DNA of 64,000 nt from Lonicera japonica (GCA_021464415.1 CM038471.1:17026422-17090421); one strand, 5' to 3'. Shown: positions 24,411 to 37,511, counted from the stretch's first letter. Notes: a model not told the origin generated them from the letters alone. Translations and numbers: made by a program.

Positions 24411-24984
24411 ATTGTGGCCCAAGATAGCAGTTAAAGACGCAATACACTTAAACTATTTTGGTATTTAAAGAGCTTGCAAGTTTATATCAAATTTGCTGAT
24501 ATTAGGAACAATGTGGATTTAATTGGGTCCTTCAATAATGAAGGGAACAAGCCATACAAGTTGGGGATTAATGAATTTAAGGACCATACAAATTGAGATG
24601 AACGTACAGGAAAGTTAGTAAAAGAAAAGCAAAAATAATTTTGGAATTAAAATAACTTCTCAATAAAAGCTTTTAAGTTACTTGAAATTATTTGATGAAA
24701 GTTATGAATGGTCAAGGTCCCAAAATTTCCTTTATATATACATTAGATCTACCCGTACCTATGGTACTAGCAACTTCAACTCAAGCCGAGTTTCCAAAAA
24801 TCCGTACCAAATTTGATTCATTAAGCAAACATATCATAAACCGTTGAATATGCAAAAAATTCATTATAAAATCTATGTTAGAAAGAACCAAACCCAATTG
24901 GTGTAGTTTTTGTTTTGAATGAAAACTGCACCCATTTGCTTTTGATATGCATAACCCAAAATTTACTATAAGCACTAGTTAGAA
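24411..24984. other. Intergenic DNA
   Basis: Probably the original DNA downstream of the GDSL gene, since the hAT target duplication joins it to 19094. I see no gene. Confidence 0.45.
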
Positions 24985-25263
24985 AATGCATGATAAGACG
25001 TGAGTGCGTGCAAAATAACAATTTGGAGGTTCATTATTAATCAATACTTTAGGCTTTGTTATGGTATTTTGCATAATTTTAATTGCGAAAAAGATTTTTC
25101 TCACATAATTAGCAAATAAAGGCATCAGGGTATCCACCTAGATCGCTTCTATGTTATCCAAAGACTAAGGCTTACAAGACCTATACCTAATAAATAACAG
25201 GAATTAAATACATGATCCATTATATTAGAACTTAGTTCTCGACATCCCCAGCAGAGTCGCCAC
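24985..25263 (-). other. Truncated leader and primer-binding site of a gypsy element
   Basis: Similar to the leader at 10090-10375 and followed by the primer site TGGCGACTCTGCTGGGG (minus strand, about 25246-25262). Similarity stops near 24985, so the rest of this element is gone. Confidence 0.7.
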
Positions 25264-26434
25264 TGTGAGAATCCGGATCCCCGACCCGTCCTTCTCGGTT
25301 TCTCTATTTTTCTTGTTTTGAAGGAAAACGTGTTTTCAGAGTTGCCAGTTTGTTTTACGAGAAAACAAACAAAAGATCATATGAAAGACAATTCGAAAAC
25401 GAATTATCTTTCATACGTTTAAAAGCAGAGATTCATTGATAATTTATTTTGCTAGGGTTCGGGAACTATGTTACGAATTGAGAAAGTGTTAGGCACCCAC
25501 CCAATTCACCCTTTCGGTCTCTTAATGGATCATGTATCTAATTCCTATTTTAGATATCTTACAAGTAGTTTGAATTGTGTTTCAAATAGTCCTTTCGAAT
25601 AAATTTAATTTAAAACAATATTTTGAAATCAGACTCGAGCTTTGCGAGCGCCTTCGTATTCATTCGTAGAATGAAATCAGAGTCTCGTAGTTTCATTTGT
25701 TTGGAAACTGTTTTTATATTTGGTTTTGTCTTGAAAACGTATCAAAACGGATTTTAAATTTTCTTGTAAAACTTAGAAAGGACTTATTTTGAAAGCAGTG
25801 GATTTCTTTGCAAGTTATCTAATTTTTTTGATTAAAACTTGTGCAGTAATTGAAATCAGAAGAGTGGTAGAAAGATGTACTTGATGCGCTTGAAGAATAA
25901 AGACTGCTTGCTTGCTCCTTTCTCTCTTTAGAACTTTCTCTCTCTAAAAACTCTCTCTAGAACTTGCTCTCTCTAAAAACTCTCTTCTTAATGATCTAGA
26001 CAGAGCTTTCTCTCTCCAAAACTTGCTTGAATGTTGATGCCTTCAAATGATACCCCAAGGGTCCTATTTATAGGGAAATTTTTGCCAAAAACGCTCCAAA
26101 AAAAGCCATCCGTAGGGCGTAGCCGCAGGGGGTGCGGCTAGGGCGTGCAGCTTGAAGCCAACCGTACAGTTGGGAGCCAACCGTGCGGTTGGGAGCCAAC
26201 CATGCTGCTCGGGCATGTGGCTTGAAGCCAACCGTGCGGCTCGGGCTTGCAGCTCGAAGCCAACCGTTCTAGTAAGCGAAGTGGCGACATAGTCGTGGTA
26301 GATTCCTGACGCGCTCGAAAATCAAGATTTTTCCTAATGGTCTCTTATATGCATGATGACTCAAGACTTGATGCGGAATGCTTATTTTGTATAAAAATCA
26401 AGTTCACACGAGAGTCGTAGATTGGGGTGTTCAC
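25264..26434 (-). repeat. Gypsy LTR (5' LTR, minus)
   Basis: On the minus strand it starts TGTGAACACCCCAATC and ends TTCTCACA beside the primer site. It is an inverted partner of the solo LTR at 29299-30522. It has a TATAAATA box (26065-26072) and, at about 26105-26275, a GC-rich set of short repeats around GCCAACCGTGCGGTTGGG. It is inserted in a copia gag: the coding similarity on the right stops exactly at 26435. Confidence 0.85.
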
Positions 26435-27502
26435 ACCGTTTCCTCATCGCTAGAGTCGGCATTGGACTCTCCTCTTTCGGAATCAACCAAGTGCCTTTGA
26501 GGGCGTGCTTTACTTGCTTGAAAGATTTGTCCCTCTTATCCCTCTTCTCCTTTCTTCTAACCGGGCAATTGGTTTTAAAATGCCCCGATTGATGGCAATG
26601 GAAACACTTCTTTACTTCTTCGTTCTCAACTCTTGGTTGAATTGATCGATCATTGTTCTTCCTTGATGAAGAATCAAAATTGTTTCTTTTTCCTTGAAAG
26701 CTTTTCTTCTTAGCTATAAATTTCATGAATTTTCTAGATAGAAGAGCCATGTCCTCATCTCCTCCCATCGACTCCTCATCATCCTCTTGTTGACTTGCTT
26801 TGAGAGCTAGAGTCATTTTGGCTTTAGAATCACCCTCTTCTTCTCTTTCCAATTCCTTCTCATGGGTTTTGAGCGAACCCAAGAGTTCGTCCATGCTAAG
26901 CGTCTTGAGGTTCTTGGCTTCTTGAATAGCCGTCACTTTTAGTCTCTATTTCTTGGGAAGAGTTCTAAGAATCTTTCGAATATTGTCTTCATCAGAGTAG
27001 GCATTTCCAAGAAGATCTAAAGTATTAGTGATAATAGATAAGCTACTATACATAGAAGCAAGTGATTCGTTTGGCTCCATTTTGAATAGTTCATAATCAT
27101 GAACAAGCATGTCAATATTGTCATCCTTAACTTGTAGGTTCCCTCATGAGCAACCTTTAGTTTATCCCAAATTTCTTTTGCGGTTTTACAACTAGAAATT
27201 TTGTTGTATTCATACATGGTTAATGCACAATGTAGAGAATTTAAAGCTTTAGCATTAAATTGAATTTTCTTAATATCATGCTCATCATATTCGAAAATAA
27301 ACTTAGGAAGGACATTACCCCTTTCATCGGTTTTGGTAATCTCATAGGGTCCAATGAGTGTAATCATCCGTTGTTCAAAGTCACTAGCTTGTAGAAAAGT
27401 GCACACGCGATTTTTCCAATAGCTATAATTTTTGCCATCAAAAAGAGGTGGTCTAGAGGTGGAAGAACCGTCGTTAAGACCGGTTCCTTGATAGATAAAC
27501 AT
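26435..27502 (-). pseudogene. Second copia: gag, truncated by a gypsy LTR
   Basis: The start ATG at 27502 is preceded by a primer site and LTR. The protein has PPLFDGKNYSYWK, KIQFNAKALNSLHCAL and AKEIWDKLKVAHEGT (UBN2/DUF4219-type copia gag), then a frameshift near 27150. It goes on with NAYSDEDNIRKILRTLPKK, a stop near 26952, KNLKTLSMDELLGSLKTHE, and an intact CX2CX4HX4C knuckle, CFHCHQSGHFKTNC (about 26560-26600). It ends where the gypsy LTR begins. The pol is absent from this window. The canonical knuckle shows it is a different copia from the Tnt1-like one. Confidence 0.85.
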
Positions 27503-27545
27503 AATCGTAAACTCTAAGATTGTAGAATCAAAACAAGAGTACAAC

Positions 27546-27558
27546 CTCTGATACCAAT
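27546..27558 (-). other. Primer-binding site of second copia
   Basis: The minus strand reads TTGGTATCAGAGG directly after LTR end CCTACA, initiator-Met tRNA type. Confidence 0.85.
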
Positions 27559-28944
27559 TGTAGGTTGGAAAATACCCTAGAGGGGGTGAATAGGGTATTT
27601 TAAAACTAAATCGGATTTTAAAAATCGTTTTAAAATTAATTAAAGTCTATATCAAGCAATCAAACAAAACACTTAAGAAATTTCAATCTCAAAGTAAATA
27701 TGGCAATAAACAATAAAGCTAGAGATAAAAAGATTGAACCGATAAAAGTCGAAAATTTTTTGTCCACACGGCTCAGCTTGTTAGCCCCTATTTCCGCGCT
27801 TGGTTAGTTCGCCGAGAATTTTCACTAATACCAATCTTCTTCCGGGTGAAGATCAAACCTCTACAAGAGTTAACACTCTACAAATGTTGCAATCTCACAA
27901 CACTCAACACAAGAATAACCTCTTGCTATTTTAAGAGATAAACCTCTTTTAATATTTGAAGAAAATGATTTGGTGACTAACACCAATGTACAATAGCTCT
28001 CAAGTGTATGAAGGTTACAATTTAAGCTCACACTAGGAGATATCAAATTTGATCAACAATAAATAGCTCAAAATAATGATGACTGATCAAAAGAAATGTT
28101 CTTGAATCTTTGTATATTGAATGTAGATGAAGAGAATAGTATTGGAATGATTCAATAGTGTTTAAATATGTCTTAGATAGTGTATATATAGTCTAGGACA
28201 ACATATGGCCGTTTGGAGGGAGTTGATAGAAGTTTGGTGCCAAAATGGTAAAAAATCAAAAATCCAACGGCTAGTTTTTGAACCATCAGTCAATTGAGCA
28301 CTGGTCATCAGTCGACTAAGCACTGCTCATCAGTCGACTGATGAGCACTGTTTGGCAGGCTAAAAATGCAATTTTTATACTTTTGTAAATAAGCTTTAAA
28401 ACCAATTTTAATGCTTGGGGAAGGTAAAATATAGGTTCCTAAGACACCTATTTTTGTTAGAGATCCAAATAAGATCATTTAGAATTTAATATGAATTAAA
28501 TCAAAAACCGGTTTTTGCTAAAAGGGTGTTTTGAAAAGATCTTAAAGAAACTTTGTTTTGATCAATCTAATTGTGTAAAAACAAAGTGTATGAGCTATAT
28601 TGAGAATCAAACATGAACCTTTACATAGGAAACATAAGCACTCACTCAAATATAAAATAACGAGTCTTTGAGGGCTTTGTTTGTATCTTCGTTTCTTTTC
28701 TTCCTTGGGTCATTGATCTTCAAACAAATGACATTGATAGTGCATTGATCAAGTAATTGTGTGAGGTGTGAGACATTGATAGTAGAGATCTTTGTAGGTG
28801 AATAATCTTGGTTCCAGATTTTCGGTTTAGTCCATGTGTGATCAATTTATTGTGGCTATAGCTCAAAACATCAACTTAGTTAAATTACACATGATTAACG
28901 TTATTGTTATCATCAAAACAAGATTAATGACTTTTAGGTCAACA
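27559..28944 (-). repeat. 5' LTR of second copia
   Basis: On the minus strand it starts TGTTGACCTAAAAGTC and ends AACCTACA just before the primer site; 1386 bp. No second copy is in the window, and the target duplication cannot be tested because the other end of the element is missing. Confidence 0.75.
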
Positions 28945-29216
28945 AAATAAATCTTCTTAAAAGCCATTAAAGAACAGTTTGCAATGGACAAATGCCGTAA
29001 AGGCTAATCTAGAGCATATATACATATAAAGGTCCATTCTCTTAAGAACCGTCCTTAAGTTAACTACCTTAAGGTCCATCCATTTCAAGGGAGTAAATGG
29101 ATGAATTTTTTCTTTAATTTTGGTGGAGATGCTCTGTATAATGAGTATATCATCTCCACGAAAAAAATTATAAAAAAAAACCTCAACTGGGAAGTGGGTT
29201 AGCTGAAAAATTGATA

Positions 29217-31598
29217 GGGATTTTTTGAGTTTGCCCCCTATTAATAATTCAAAACTCAACTTACCCCCCTTGTTTTATTAATCCTTTGAGTTACCCCCTG
29301 TGAACACCCCAATCCACGACTCTCGTATGAATTTGGTTTTCATACAAACAAGCATTCGGCATCAAGTCTTGAGTCATCATGAATACAGGAGACCATTAGG
29401 AAAAGCCTTGATTTTCTAGCGCGTCAGGAATCTACCACAACCATATTGCCACTTCGCTTACTAGGACGGGGATCGACCTGGCCGGTCAGGTAGCGAGGTG
29501 CGGGGCAGCGCCCCGTTAGAAATTTTGAGTTTTTGATAGCCAGCCGTACGCCCCCCAACCGCACGGTTGGCGCATACCCTAGCCGCACGGTTGGCTCCTA
29601 ACCGTACGGTTGGCTTCGAGCCGCAAGCTCTAGCCGCACGCCTTAGCCTCAGCCCTCCCTAGCCGTACGGCTGGCTCCTAGCCGCGCGGCTATCCAAGCC
29701 ATTTTTCTGCATTTTTTCTCTATAAATAGGACCTTTCGGCTCTCATTTTAGGCATCAACACTCAATAATGTTTTTAGTAAGTAGAAACTCTGTCAAAATC
29801 TTTAGAGAGTCATTTTAGAGAATTTCTACATATAGGGTTTTGGAGAAAGAAGGAAGCAAGCAAGGCAATCAAGGCAAGGTTCTCATTTCTTCTTCAAGCG
29901 CATCAGGTACGTCTTTCTACAACCTTTCTTAAATTCAATATCGCATTTAAGTATTCATTTTTAATACAAAAAGTTAGATAACTTGCAAAGAAGTTCACTG
30001 CTTTCAAAAATAAATCCTTTCTAAATTTTACAAGAAAACTAAAACCTGTTTTGACACGTTTTCAAAACAAACTAAAATACAAAAACAGTTTCCAAAATAA
30101 TGGAACTACGAGACTCTGATTTCATTCAACGAATGAATATGTAGGCGCTCGCAAAGCTCGAGTCTGATTTTAAAATATTGTTTTAAACTAAATTTATCCG
30201 GAAAGGACTATTCTGAAAACTATTCAAACTACTTGCAAGATATCTAAAATAGGAATTTGATACATGATGCATTAAGAGACCGAAAGGGAGAATTGGGTGC
30301 CTAACACCTTTTCAATTCGTAACGTAGTTCCCGAACCCTAGCAAAGTATATTTTAAACTCTGGTCTTAAACGTATGAAAGATAATTCGTCTTCGGATTGT
30401 CCTTCGTACGATCTTTTGTTTATTTTCTTGTAAAACAAACTGGCGACTCTATAAAATATGTTTTCAAAGAAAACCGAGAACGAGGACTGGACTCCTCGGG
30501 TCACGGGTCCCGGGTTCTCACACCCCCCCTCCCCCCACGATTTGACGGAATGCTAACTCCGTCCCTTTTTTCTGTTCCTTTGACCATTTTGCCCTTACTG
30601 TTCATCATCTTCCTCACTCAATGATTATTCAAGAACCCTAATTTCATTTATTCTCTTCCTAAACACAAAACTCAACAACTTTGTCTCTCTAATTTCATAT
30701 ATTTCCTTCTCCATCTCAACCTTCAAGAAACCCATTTCGTAATTATCTCAAACCCAACAACTTTCTCTCTCTAATTTCATCTCATTCATTCTTCATCTCA
30801 ACCTTTAAGAAACCATTTTGTAATTATATCTAAAATTAGTTTTAACTTTCTCTCTCTAAAATTAATTGATTTGGGGATCTAATTTCAATTCGAATCTTTA
30901 AATCTCAATTTCATTGCATATATTTCAATCGCGCCAAGGAGATGATGAAGAAATATTACATAGGTGAGAAGAGTGAGGAAATAAGGGAGAAAGAAAAGAA
31001 AGGAAGATGGGTTCATCCTCATCATTTTTGAAAATGATTTTAGAAAGAAGGTGAATAATGAACCCATTTTTGAAAAAGAAGATTCATCTTGAAAAAGAAG
31101 ATGAATAGTAAACGGATTTGGATTTGTAAATTGGGTATGAAAATGGGTTTACTAATAGAAACAATTTTGGATTTCGAAATTGGGTATAAAAATGGGTTTA
31201 TTGTTGAAAATTATTTTGGATTCATCTTTGAAAAAGAAGATGAATAGTAAACCCCTTTTTTTATTTCACATTTGAAGAAGAAGATGAATAGCAAACGATT
31301 TATGAATTTATAAATTGGTTTACTAATAGAAACAATTTTGAATTTCGAAATTAGGTTTATTGTTAGAAATTATTTTGGATTCATCTTTGAAGAAGAAGAT
31401 GAATATTAAACTCATGTTTGTATTTCACCTTTGAAGAAGAAGATGAATAGTAAACAGAGGGTAATTCAGTCCAAGAAATTAAAAAATGGATGGAGTTAGC
31501 ATTTTGTGAAAGGGCAGGGGGGTAACTCAAAGGATTAGTAAAACAGGGGGTAAGTTGAGTTTTGAATTAATAATAAAGAGGCAAACTCAAAAAATCCC
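29217..31598. mobile_element. Mutator-like element, long TIRs, 9-bp TSD
   Basis: The left terminus is GGGATTTTTTGAGTTTGCC and the right terminus is its inverse, GGCAAACTCAAAAAATCCC. The inverted match runs over 80 bp (AACTCAACTTACCCCC, TTAATCCTTTGAGTTACCCC). Flanks AAATTGATA (29208-29216) and TAATTGATA (31599-31607) are an 8/9 target duplication. Long TIRs plus a 9-bp TSD indicate a Mutator-like element. There is no transposase. Between 31080 and 31450 a unit like GAAGAAGATGAATAGTAAAC recurs about five times. A solo LTR was later inserted into the left TIR. Confidence 0.82.
29299..30522 (+). mobile_element. Gypsy solo LTR inside the Mutator-like TIR
   Basis: Starts TGTGAACACCCCAATC, ends GGGTTCTCACA and is flanked by CCCCC on both sides (29294-29298 and 30523-30527). 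It is a 1224-bp inverted relative of the LTR at 25264-26434, with the same TATAAATA box (29721-29728) and the same GC-rich short repeats (about 29535-29700). The flanks are C-rich, so the TSD is supported but could be shifted by a base or two. Confidence 0.85.
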
Positions 31599-31812
31599 TA
31601 ATTGATATCTATTCCCATTTTTGGACATTCAAATTTTAGAATTTTAATTAACCCACTTCACATTTGAGTTTTTTGATGAAATTTGGTGGAGATGATTTAC
31701 TCATTATAGAGATCATTGTCACCAAGTTTCATGAGAAAATTCATCCGTTTACCACTCGAAATAGACAGTTCTTACGTTATTAACTTAAGGACGGTTCTGA
31801 GAAGTGGACTGT

Positions 31813-32842
31813 TTACACATTTATATAGATATATACGTAAATGTATATATTGTGCAGGATTTCGTATCGTTCTCATCATATATTTAATGGGAAAAAACTA
31901 TAAAATACAGGTTCATTTATAATTTTTTGCACAAGTGTTTCTCGGTTATTATTATTTATTTTGTTTGGATGGTGTGGTTTAGTCAGAGGTAATTCACATT
32001 TTCCAAATAGATTCAATGGCCAAATTTTTTCCTAGTTAGTTAGGCAATTTTTCCAGGGAAGGGCACGCGAACACAAATTGGAGGAGTGTATACCAATACA
32101 GTTTTAACAATGATTAATTGACAAAAGAAAAACACAAGTTCATAATTGTTCAGCTTTGATACTTGTTATGGTTTAGCTAGGGCAGGAGTTAATTTTATAT
32201 ATGGATCTTTTTATCGTTGTGCATGTGAAGAACCAGATGAGATGAGAAAATTAAAAAGTTGCTAACGTTTGGCTTGGCTTCAATCTATATATGTAATAAG
32301 TGGGGTGAGTGAAAAGGAAATAATGGGGTGAATTGCAAGTGGGGTGAGAAGACAAATTTAACAGGTTTATTTAAGAACTCCCTTCATTTAAATGCATAAG
32401 TAACACGCATCGTTTTGTTTTGTTTTTTTGTAATTAGAAAAATACATGAACATGTTTATTTTTTAAAAAAGAAATTATATTATAAGACTACATATTTGAA
32501 ATAATATATTAACATAAAGTAAATAAATTTAATTGGTGTTTGTTGAGGGAGACTAAAAATTATAGAGTAATTTTAAAGTAAAAAGAATTTCCTTTGTAAT
32601 TTTTTTCATTTCTTTTGTAATCGTTTTCTTGTAACTTGTGTGAGTCAACGTGCACTGCTACAACTTTGGTATTTTGATTAAATGGTTATATATGGAGATA
32701 AGACTGCCTCACACCCGAGTTGCTTCCTAGTGCACGTTGACTAACACTATATTTCAAGCTCTTACTTTCTTTCAAGTTGTAATAGCTTTCCATGTAATCA
32801 ACTTTATTGCAATAAAATGATTTCAATTTGTGCTCAAGCTCG
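31813..32842. other. AT-rich intergenic DNA
   Basis: No gene seen. A short inverted repeat with TGAGTCAACGTGCACT (32641-32656) and its near inverse at about 32729-32742 could fold into a hairpin with a loop of about 70 bp. Confidence 0.4.
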
Positions 32843-33290
32843 CACTACACCAAAATCAGGATTTTGTGACTGCCGAAAGTAGTCACAAAGGGCCAAAACG
32901 GTCACAAAAGACTGTCACTGGATTTTTTGTGACTGCCAAAAACAGTCACATAACAGTCATAAATCTGTTTTATATGACTTTCTAAGCCCACTTTCCATGG
33001 CACTCACAAAGGCTATTTCTAACTGTTTCTAGCAGTCACAAAATTTTGTACTTGTGACAGTTAATGGCAATCACTAATGAATTACTTTGTGATTGTTATG
33101 AGCAGTCACGAAAATATGATTTTGTAACTTCCAATGGCAGTCACAGCTTTTATTTGTGACTGTCGTATGTTACTATTGGAGAAGTCACAATATTTTTCAC
33201 AAGTGACTGTTAAAGGCAGTCACAAATTATTGCAAATTTTATGACTGTTTTTAAGAGTCACAAAATTTGGCCCAATTTTAAAAAAAAATA
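32843..33290. mobile_element. CACTA-type left end with subterminal repeats
   Basis: Begins CACTACACCAAAATCAGG and then carries about ten copies, in both orientations, of a word like TTTGTGACTGCC / GGCAGTCACAAA. A terminus starting CACTA plus clustered subterminal repeats is the CACTA signature. The matching inverted end is at 59690-59973. Confidence 0.8.
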
Positions 33291-36200
33291 ATTAAAAAAT
33301 GTTGAAAACCCATTTTTTTTACCTACAGTCTAATGAATTTTAACAATGTATTCATACTACAATCCCAATCAATATTCACAAAGCGTTCACATTACAAACC
33401 AATATCCAATAGAGATAACCTTTCATAATAGTGTCACAGTTTGGCTTATATTATACATTATTAAGGAAATAATAGCTTTAAGAGTACAACAATCAAATTG
33501 GTGCTCCTCTTATTGAATTACAAATGAATAACTAAAAGTGACAATCAATTTAGCTAATATCACAACTTTGCTTTATGCATCCACGAGTTACAGTGTATCA
33601 GTCCAAATCTCTCACAATCTGGACTAACTAGTAAAAAAGGAATAACAACAAATTTATGCTGCTTGAGATTCACACATGAACCAAAATTGCTTAATATTTG
33701 CATTACATATTGACAGGACAAGGTCATTTTTCTAGGAAGTAAATAACACAATCCAAAATCTAGAAATAATACGAAGTAAATAAAGGGTCATACATCTTGC
33801 AATTGTAGTGCAAACCAAGGCACAGGCTAAGAAAGATCCTTTTCTGAGCTCGCCTTCCTTCAAGCTAAGAACAATTTCCTTCTCACATGGCCTTTTAATT
33901 TATAGATCCTCCTGATAAAGATATAAAATATAATGATAAAATTAACTTCATTATATAAAAGCAAATCTCTTGAAATAGACATCATTATACTAATTAGAAA
34001 AATGGCCACACCTGAATATAACATAAACAATATTCCCACTGCAAATCCACTAGAAGGAAGTACCTATACAAAATCAAAGGCACGTTAAATAAAATCTACC
34101 CATGAAAATGATTGGAAAACTATATATATATACACATAAAATGCAGGTTATATTCTTTTTATTGTGCTGCTGACTTATATTTTTGTTACTGGCTTCATTT
34201 TTTCCTCTTATAACAAGTAAAAAGTTAAAGAGTTTTGATGGAATATCAGTTATTTTGTAACAAAAAAGTCACTTTTTCATCTCAAATTTTTCATTTCCCA
34301 AATATAATAACCTGATAGGATATAGATCAAAATGCTTGTATACTCAAACCTATATATATGCATATATTTAGAGACAAGTACACAAAATGACCCGAGAATA
34401 CCATACCAATGGTTTAAACATTATTTTCTAAAAGCACTAGTTAGAGACAGAAAAAAAGAACTACTATAAAAATAAAAACAGGTACTTCCTTTTAAAAATA
34501 ATCAGGATGCACATGCATTATAGTCCCTAATACTGTGAAAATAAAAAAAAGAGTATAATGACAATCTGCTTTAGCAGAATCAACTAATACCAAGAAAGTT
34601 TTTTAGTCATGTGGGTCTCAAGGCCACTATGTTTCTTTAGTCTATTATTTGCCTATATTGTGCTATTGTTCTTCAATTTACCATGTGTGATTCTTTATGT
34701 AAGGCTTGTGTTATAATGATTAGTAGCAGAAGATAAGTGCACAAAAATGGCAATAACCCTCCATACCTTTAACTTTTGAATAATGCTCAATGACATCTTC
34801 AACTAGGGTGTCGAAACTTGAAATATAGCTATAAAGACCTTCTAAAGACCAACTCCTGGAATATCCATTGCAAAAACCCAGATTAACAAAATTGGCAAAT
34901 CACAGTAATAGAATAGGTAACAAATTAATCAAATGAATAAACTAAGTTTGGGAGGTAGTTATTATATACAAGTGTAAGTTTTGTTTCGTAAATGTGTTAG
35001 ACTTGTAAATTTTTAGACTAATATAATAACCCGAAATTATACTATCCCCGGCTAAGCCTTTAAAACTAAACATGGATTTCAACTTTTCTTATATAAAAAA
35101 AAAACCCTAAAAATACAGCTTATATACAAAAGAACAACCTAAAGACAATTTAAGACAGAGGGGATGCTTTAAGACAATTCATATACAAAGGAACAACCTA
35201 AACACAATTTAAGACATATGGGATACTTTATATACAAAATACAATTTATATACAGTTCATATACAACCTAAAAAGAACAGCCTAAAAATATAGTTTATAT
35301 ACAAAAAAAAAAAAAAAAAAACAACAACACATCAATTCTAGCAAAATTTTTTTTTTTTTGTAGGCACGTGCCATGCCTTTTTATATACAAATTTAGTATA
35401 AATTAATCACAAGAGGAAAGAATGCAAGGACAATTCCCTAAAGTCAAGAAAGTGCAATATACATTTATGCATTGATGCCAAACAAAGTAACAAACACATT
35501 TCAGCTACATGTAATGTAGTATATACTATATAGAATGGAGAACCCGAATCCGACATAGTAGTGCAGCACCGAAACAAAATGGAGAATCCGAAAAGAAACA
35601 TACCTTGTTGCCAACTAGAAGGCTTCAAAGCTTGAGACAAGACATAGATTACCTGTAAAGAATAGATTAATTCAATTTAGAGGTCCCCGAAAAATAAACA
35701 TGTAGGCAATGAACATGTCAAAGTGAACAGTGGCCCAATTATAAACTATGTTGTGCAATAAAACTAGCTAGCTGTGCATATGTAAAACATAATATTTCTT
35801 AATTCCACTACTTTATCATAAAACTACCAAATTAAACAGTGTTAAGTACACTTTTCAAGTGAATGTATCACCAAAAAGATTAGTTAATTAAATCTTAGAA
35901 GAAACCGATAATCTTTAACAAGGTAATCAATTTATCATAAACTTAAAAAGAAGAAAAGAGAGAAGGAAGCAATGGCTGCATTAGTGGCAGATAATCCTCC
36001 TGATGCAGCAGCTGATCAACTTGCCAATGCAGATAATCAAGACTCAGTTGACTACATACATTTATGTGTAGTCGACTATAACAGGTAGTCAACTAAGGTG
36101 TTTTTTGTGTACTCAACTTTTTGCCTTATCTACACAATTTTTTTCCATATTTCATCAGAAGCCTTTCTGTTCAGTCCTCTACGGAGGCTAGTGATCTTAT

Positions 36201-37511
36201 TAAAAAAGAGCACAGGACACCCCCATTATGTTACAAGCAGAACATGCATTCATAATACTATTGTAACAAGCTTCACCAGAATCTGTCTAAACGAGATAGT
36301 TATATTATGGATTCGATTCTACTATGCGTTGCATAGGAACCATTATATGTTGAGTTTGAGGCCATAAATTTCAAGAAAATAGATAAGATTGTGATTAGTC
36401 CAACAGTATCATTTCATTGCATATAAAGTGAGAATGTGGGCTCACAATGGGAAGCCCCTAGAGAATTCAAGCTCTTCCTCCAAGTTGTGGTTGTGGTTAT
36501 TTAATTTAAAATAGAAGGAATGCAACAAATTTCACGGTCATGGTAAAATAAAAGTTTAACCCAACTTCATGATGCAATCTCGTCTCAGTGGGAACCACGA
36601 TGAGAAAAGAGTCCAAACAACCAGTGACGAAACATAAAAACCATACATGAGAAAGCTACGAGTTGACCGCCGACTAGCCAAGGAGGAACCACTGTCGGAG
36701 GAGGAGAGCATCGGCGATTGACGAGCAGGAAGATTTGGGGTTTTGGCTATAGAGGCCAACTAGAGGAAAGATTTGGTGGTTTTGGTGAGAGAGAGACCAA
36801 GTGGCAGGAATATTTGGGGATTTTGGCAAAGAGAGACACCAACGAGCGAGAGGGGAGAATGAAAATTGTGGAGGTTTTTGGGGTTAACTATCTATTCACA
36901 TAAAAAAAATAATGTTTCTTAAATATTATTAACTATATTATTTGTATCAAATGACACGGTGTCATAAAAAATATTAATAATTTAAATATATTAAGATAAA
37001 AAAAGAAACCTTTACTAGCTGAACTACAGTCTAAAATATACATTAAGAAAATTATATATTCCAAAAAATCACATAACAAAATAGCAAAGTCATGAATTAA
37101 AGGTTGTTATCCTCAGGATGACAATAGGCAAACCCACATAAATTATCTATCATAGATAGAGATGGTTTGGTAAATTTGGACTCAAACTACCTAATGAATA
37201 ACATATCCAACCCGATTGAGGTAAATTTTACGCTTAAATCCAAACTCGTTTACTGCCTCATTGGGTTCGGGTTAGGTTCTTTAACCATTCGTAATCATTC
37301 AGCAGTATATACAAAAATTTAAATGCGATTTATAAACAAATTTACTTGTCATTGTTATCAACAAATTGAAAATTATAAGTACAAAAATATTATATATATA
37401 TATATATATATTAAAAAATTTAATTATAAACATATAATACCATCTTTAGACAACATCATACATAAATGTAGCATATATTACCCAATTTTGATCGTCACTA
37501 CGTAACATATA
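33291..37511. other. Non-coding stretch inside the CACTA ends
   Basis: I find no transposase or other protein domain. A minus-strand pyrimidine-rich leader followed by a 67-codon frame (36556-36759) and a minus-strand 77-codon frame (35407-35640) are not recognisable. Poly-A and poly-T runs face each other at about 35307-35360, and a (TA)n run lies at 37391-37410. Confidence 0.4.
37478..37501 (+). repeat. 24-bp repeat beside Helitron left edge
   Basis: This copy starts TTACCCAATTTTGA. It recurs with one change at 47927-47950, directly at the other side of the Helitron. Confidence 0.85.

Larger units (their letters stand above)
29031..31812. mobile_element. Outer inverted-repeat element of a three-level nest
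   Basis: The left arm (about 29031-29215) contains AGAACCGTCCTTAAGTTAA, AATGGATGAATTTT and GGTGGAGATG. The right arm (about 31600-31812) contains their inverted counterparts: TTAACTTAAGGACGGTTCT, AAATTCATCCG and GGTGGAGATGA. With the inner element removed the arms lie almost back to back, so this was a fold-back MITE of about 400 bp. The exact ends are uncertain and no coding capacity was seen. Confidence 0.65.

Noticed and set aside
32639..32745. Small MITE
   Set aside because: The arms are only about 16 bp with mismatches, and no target duplication is seen.
36556..36903. First exon of a minus-strand gene
   Set aside because: A pyrimidine-rich leader-like stretch and an ATG are visible, but no downstream exon or domain could be followed.
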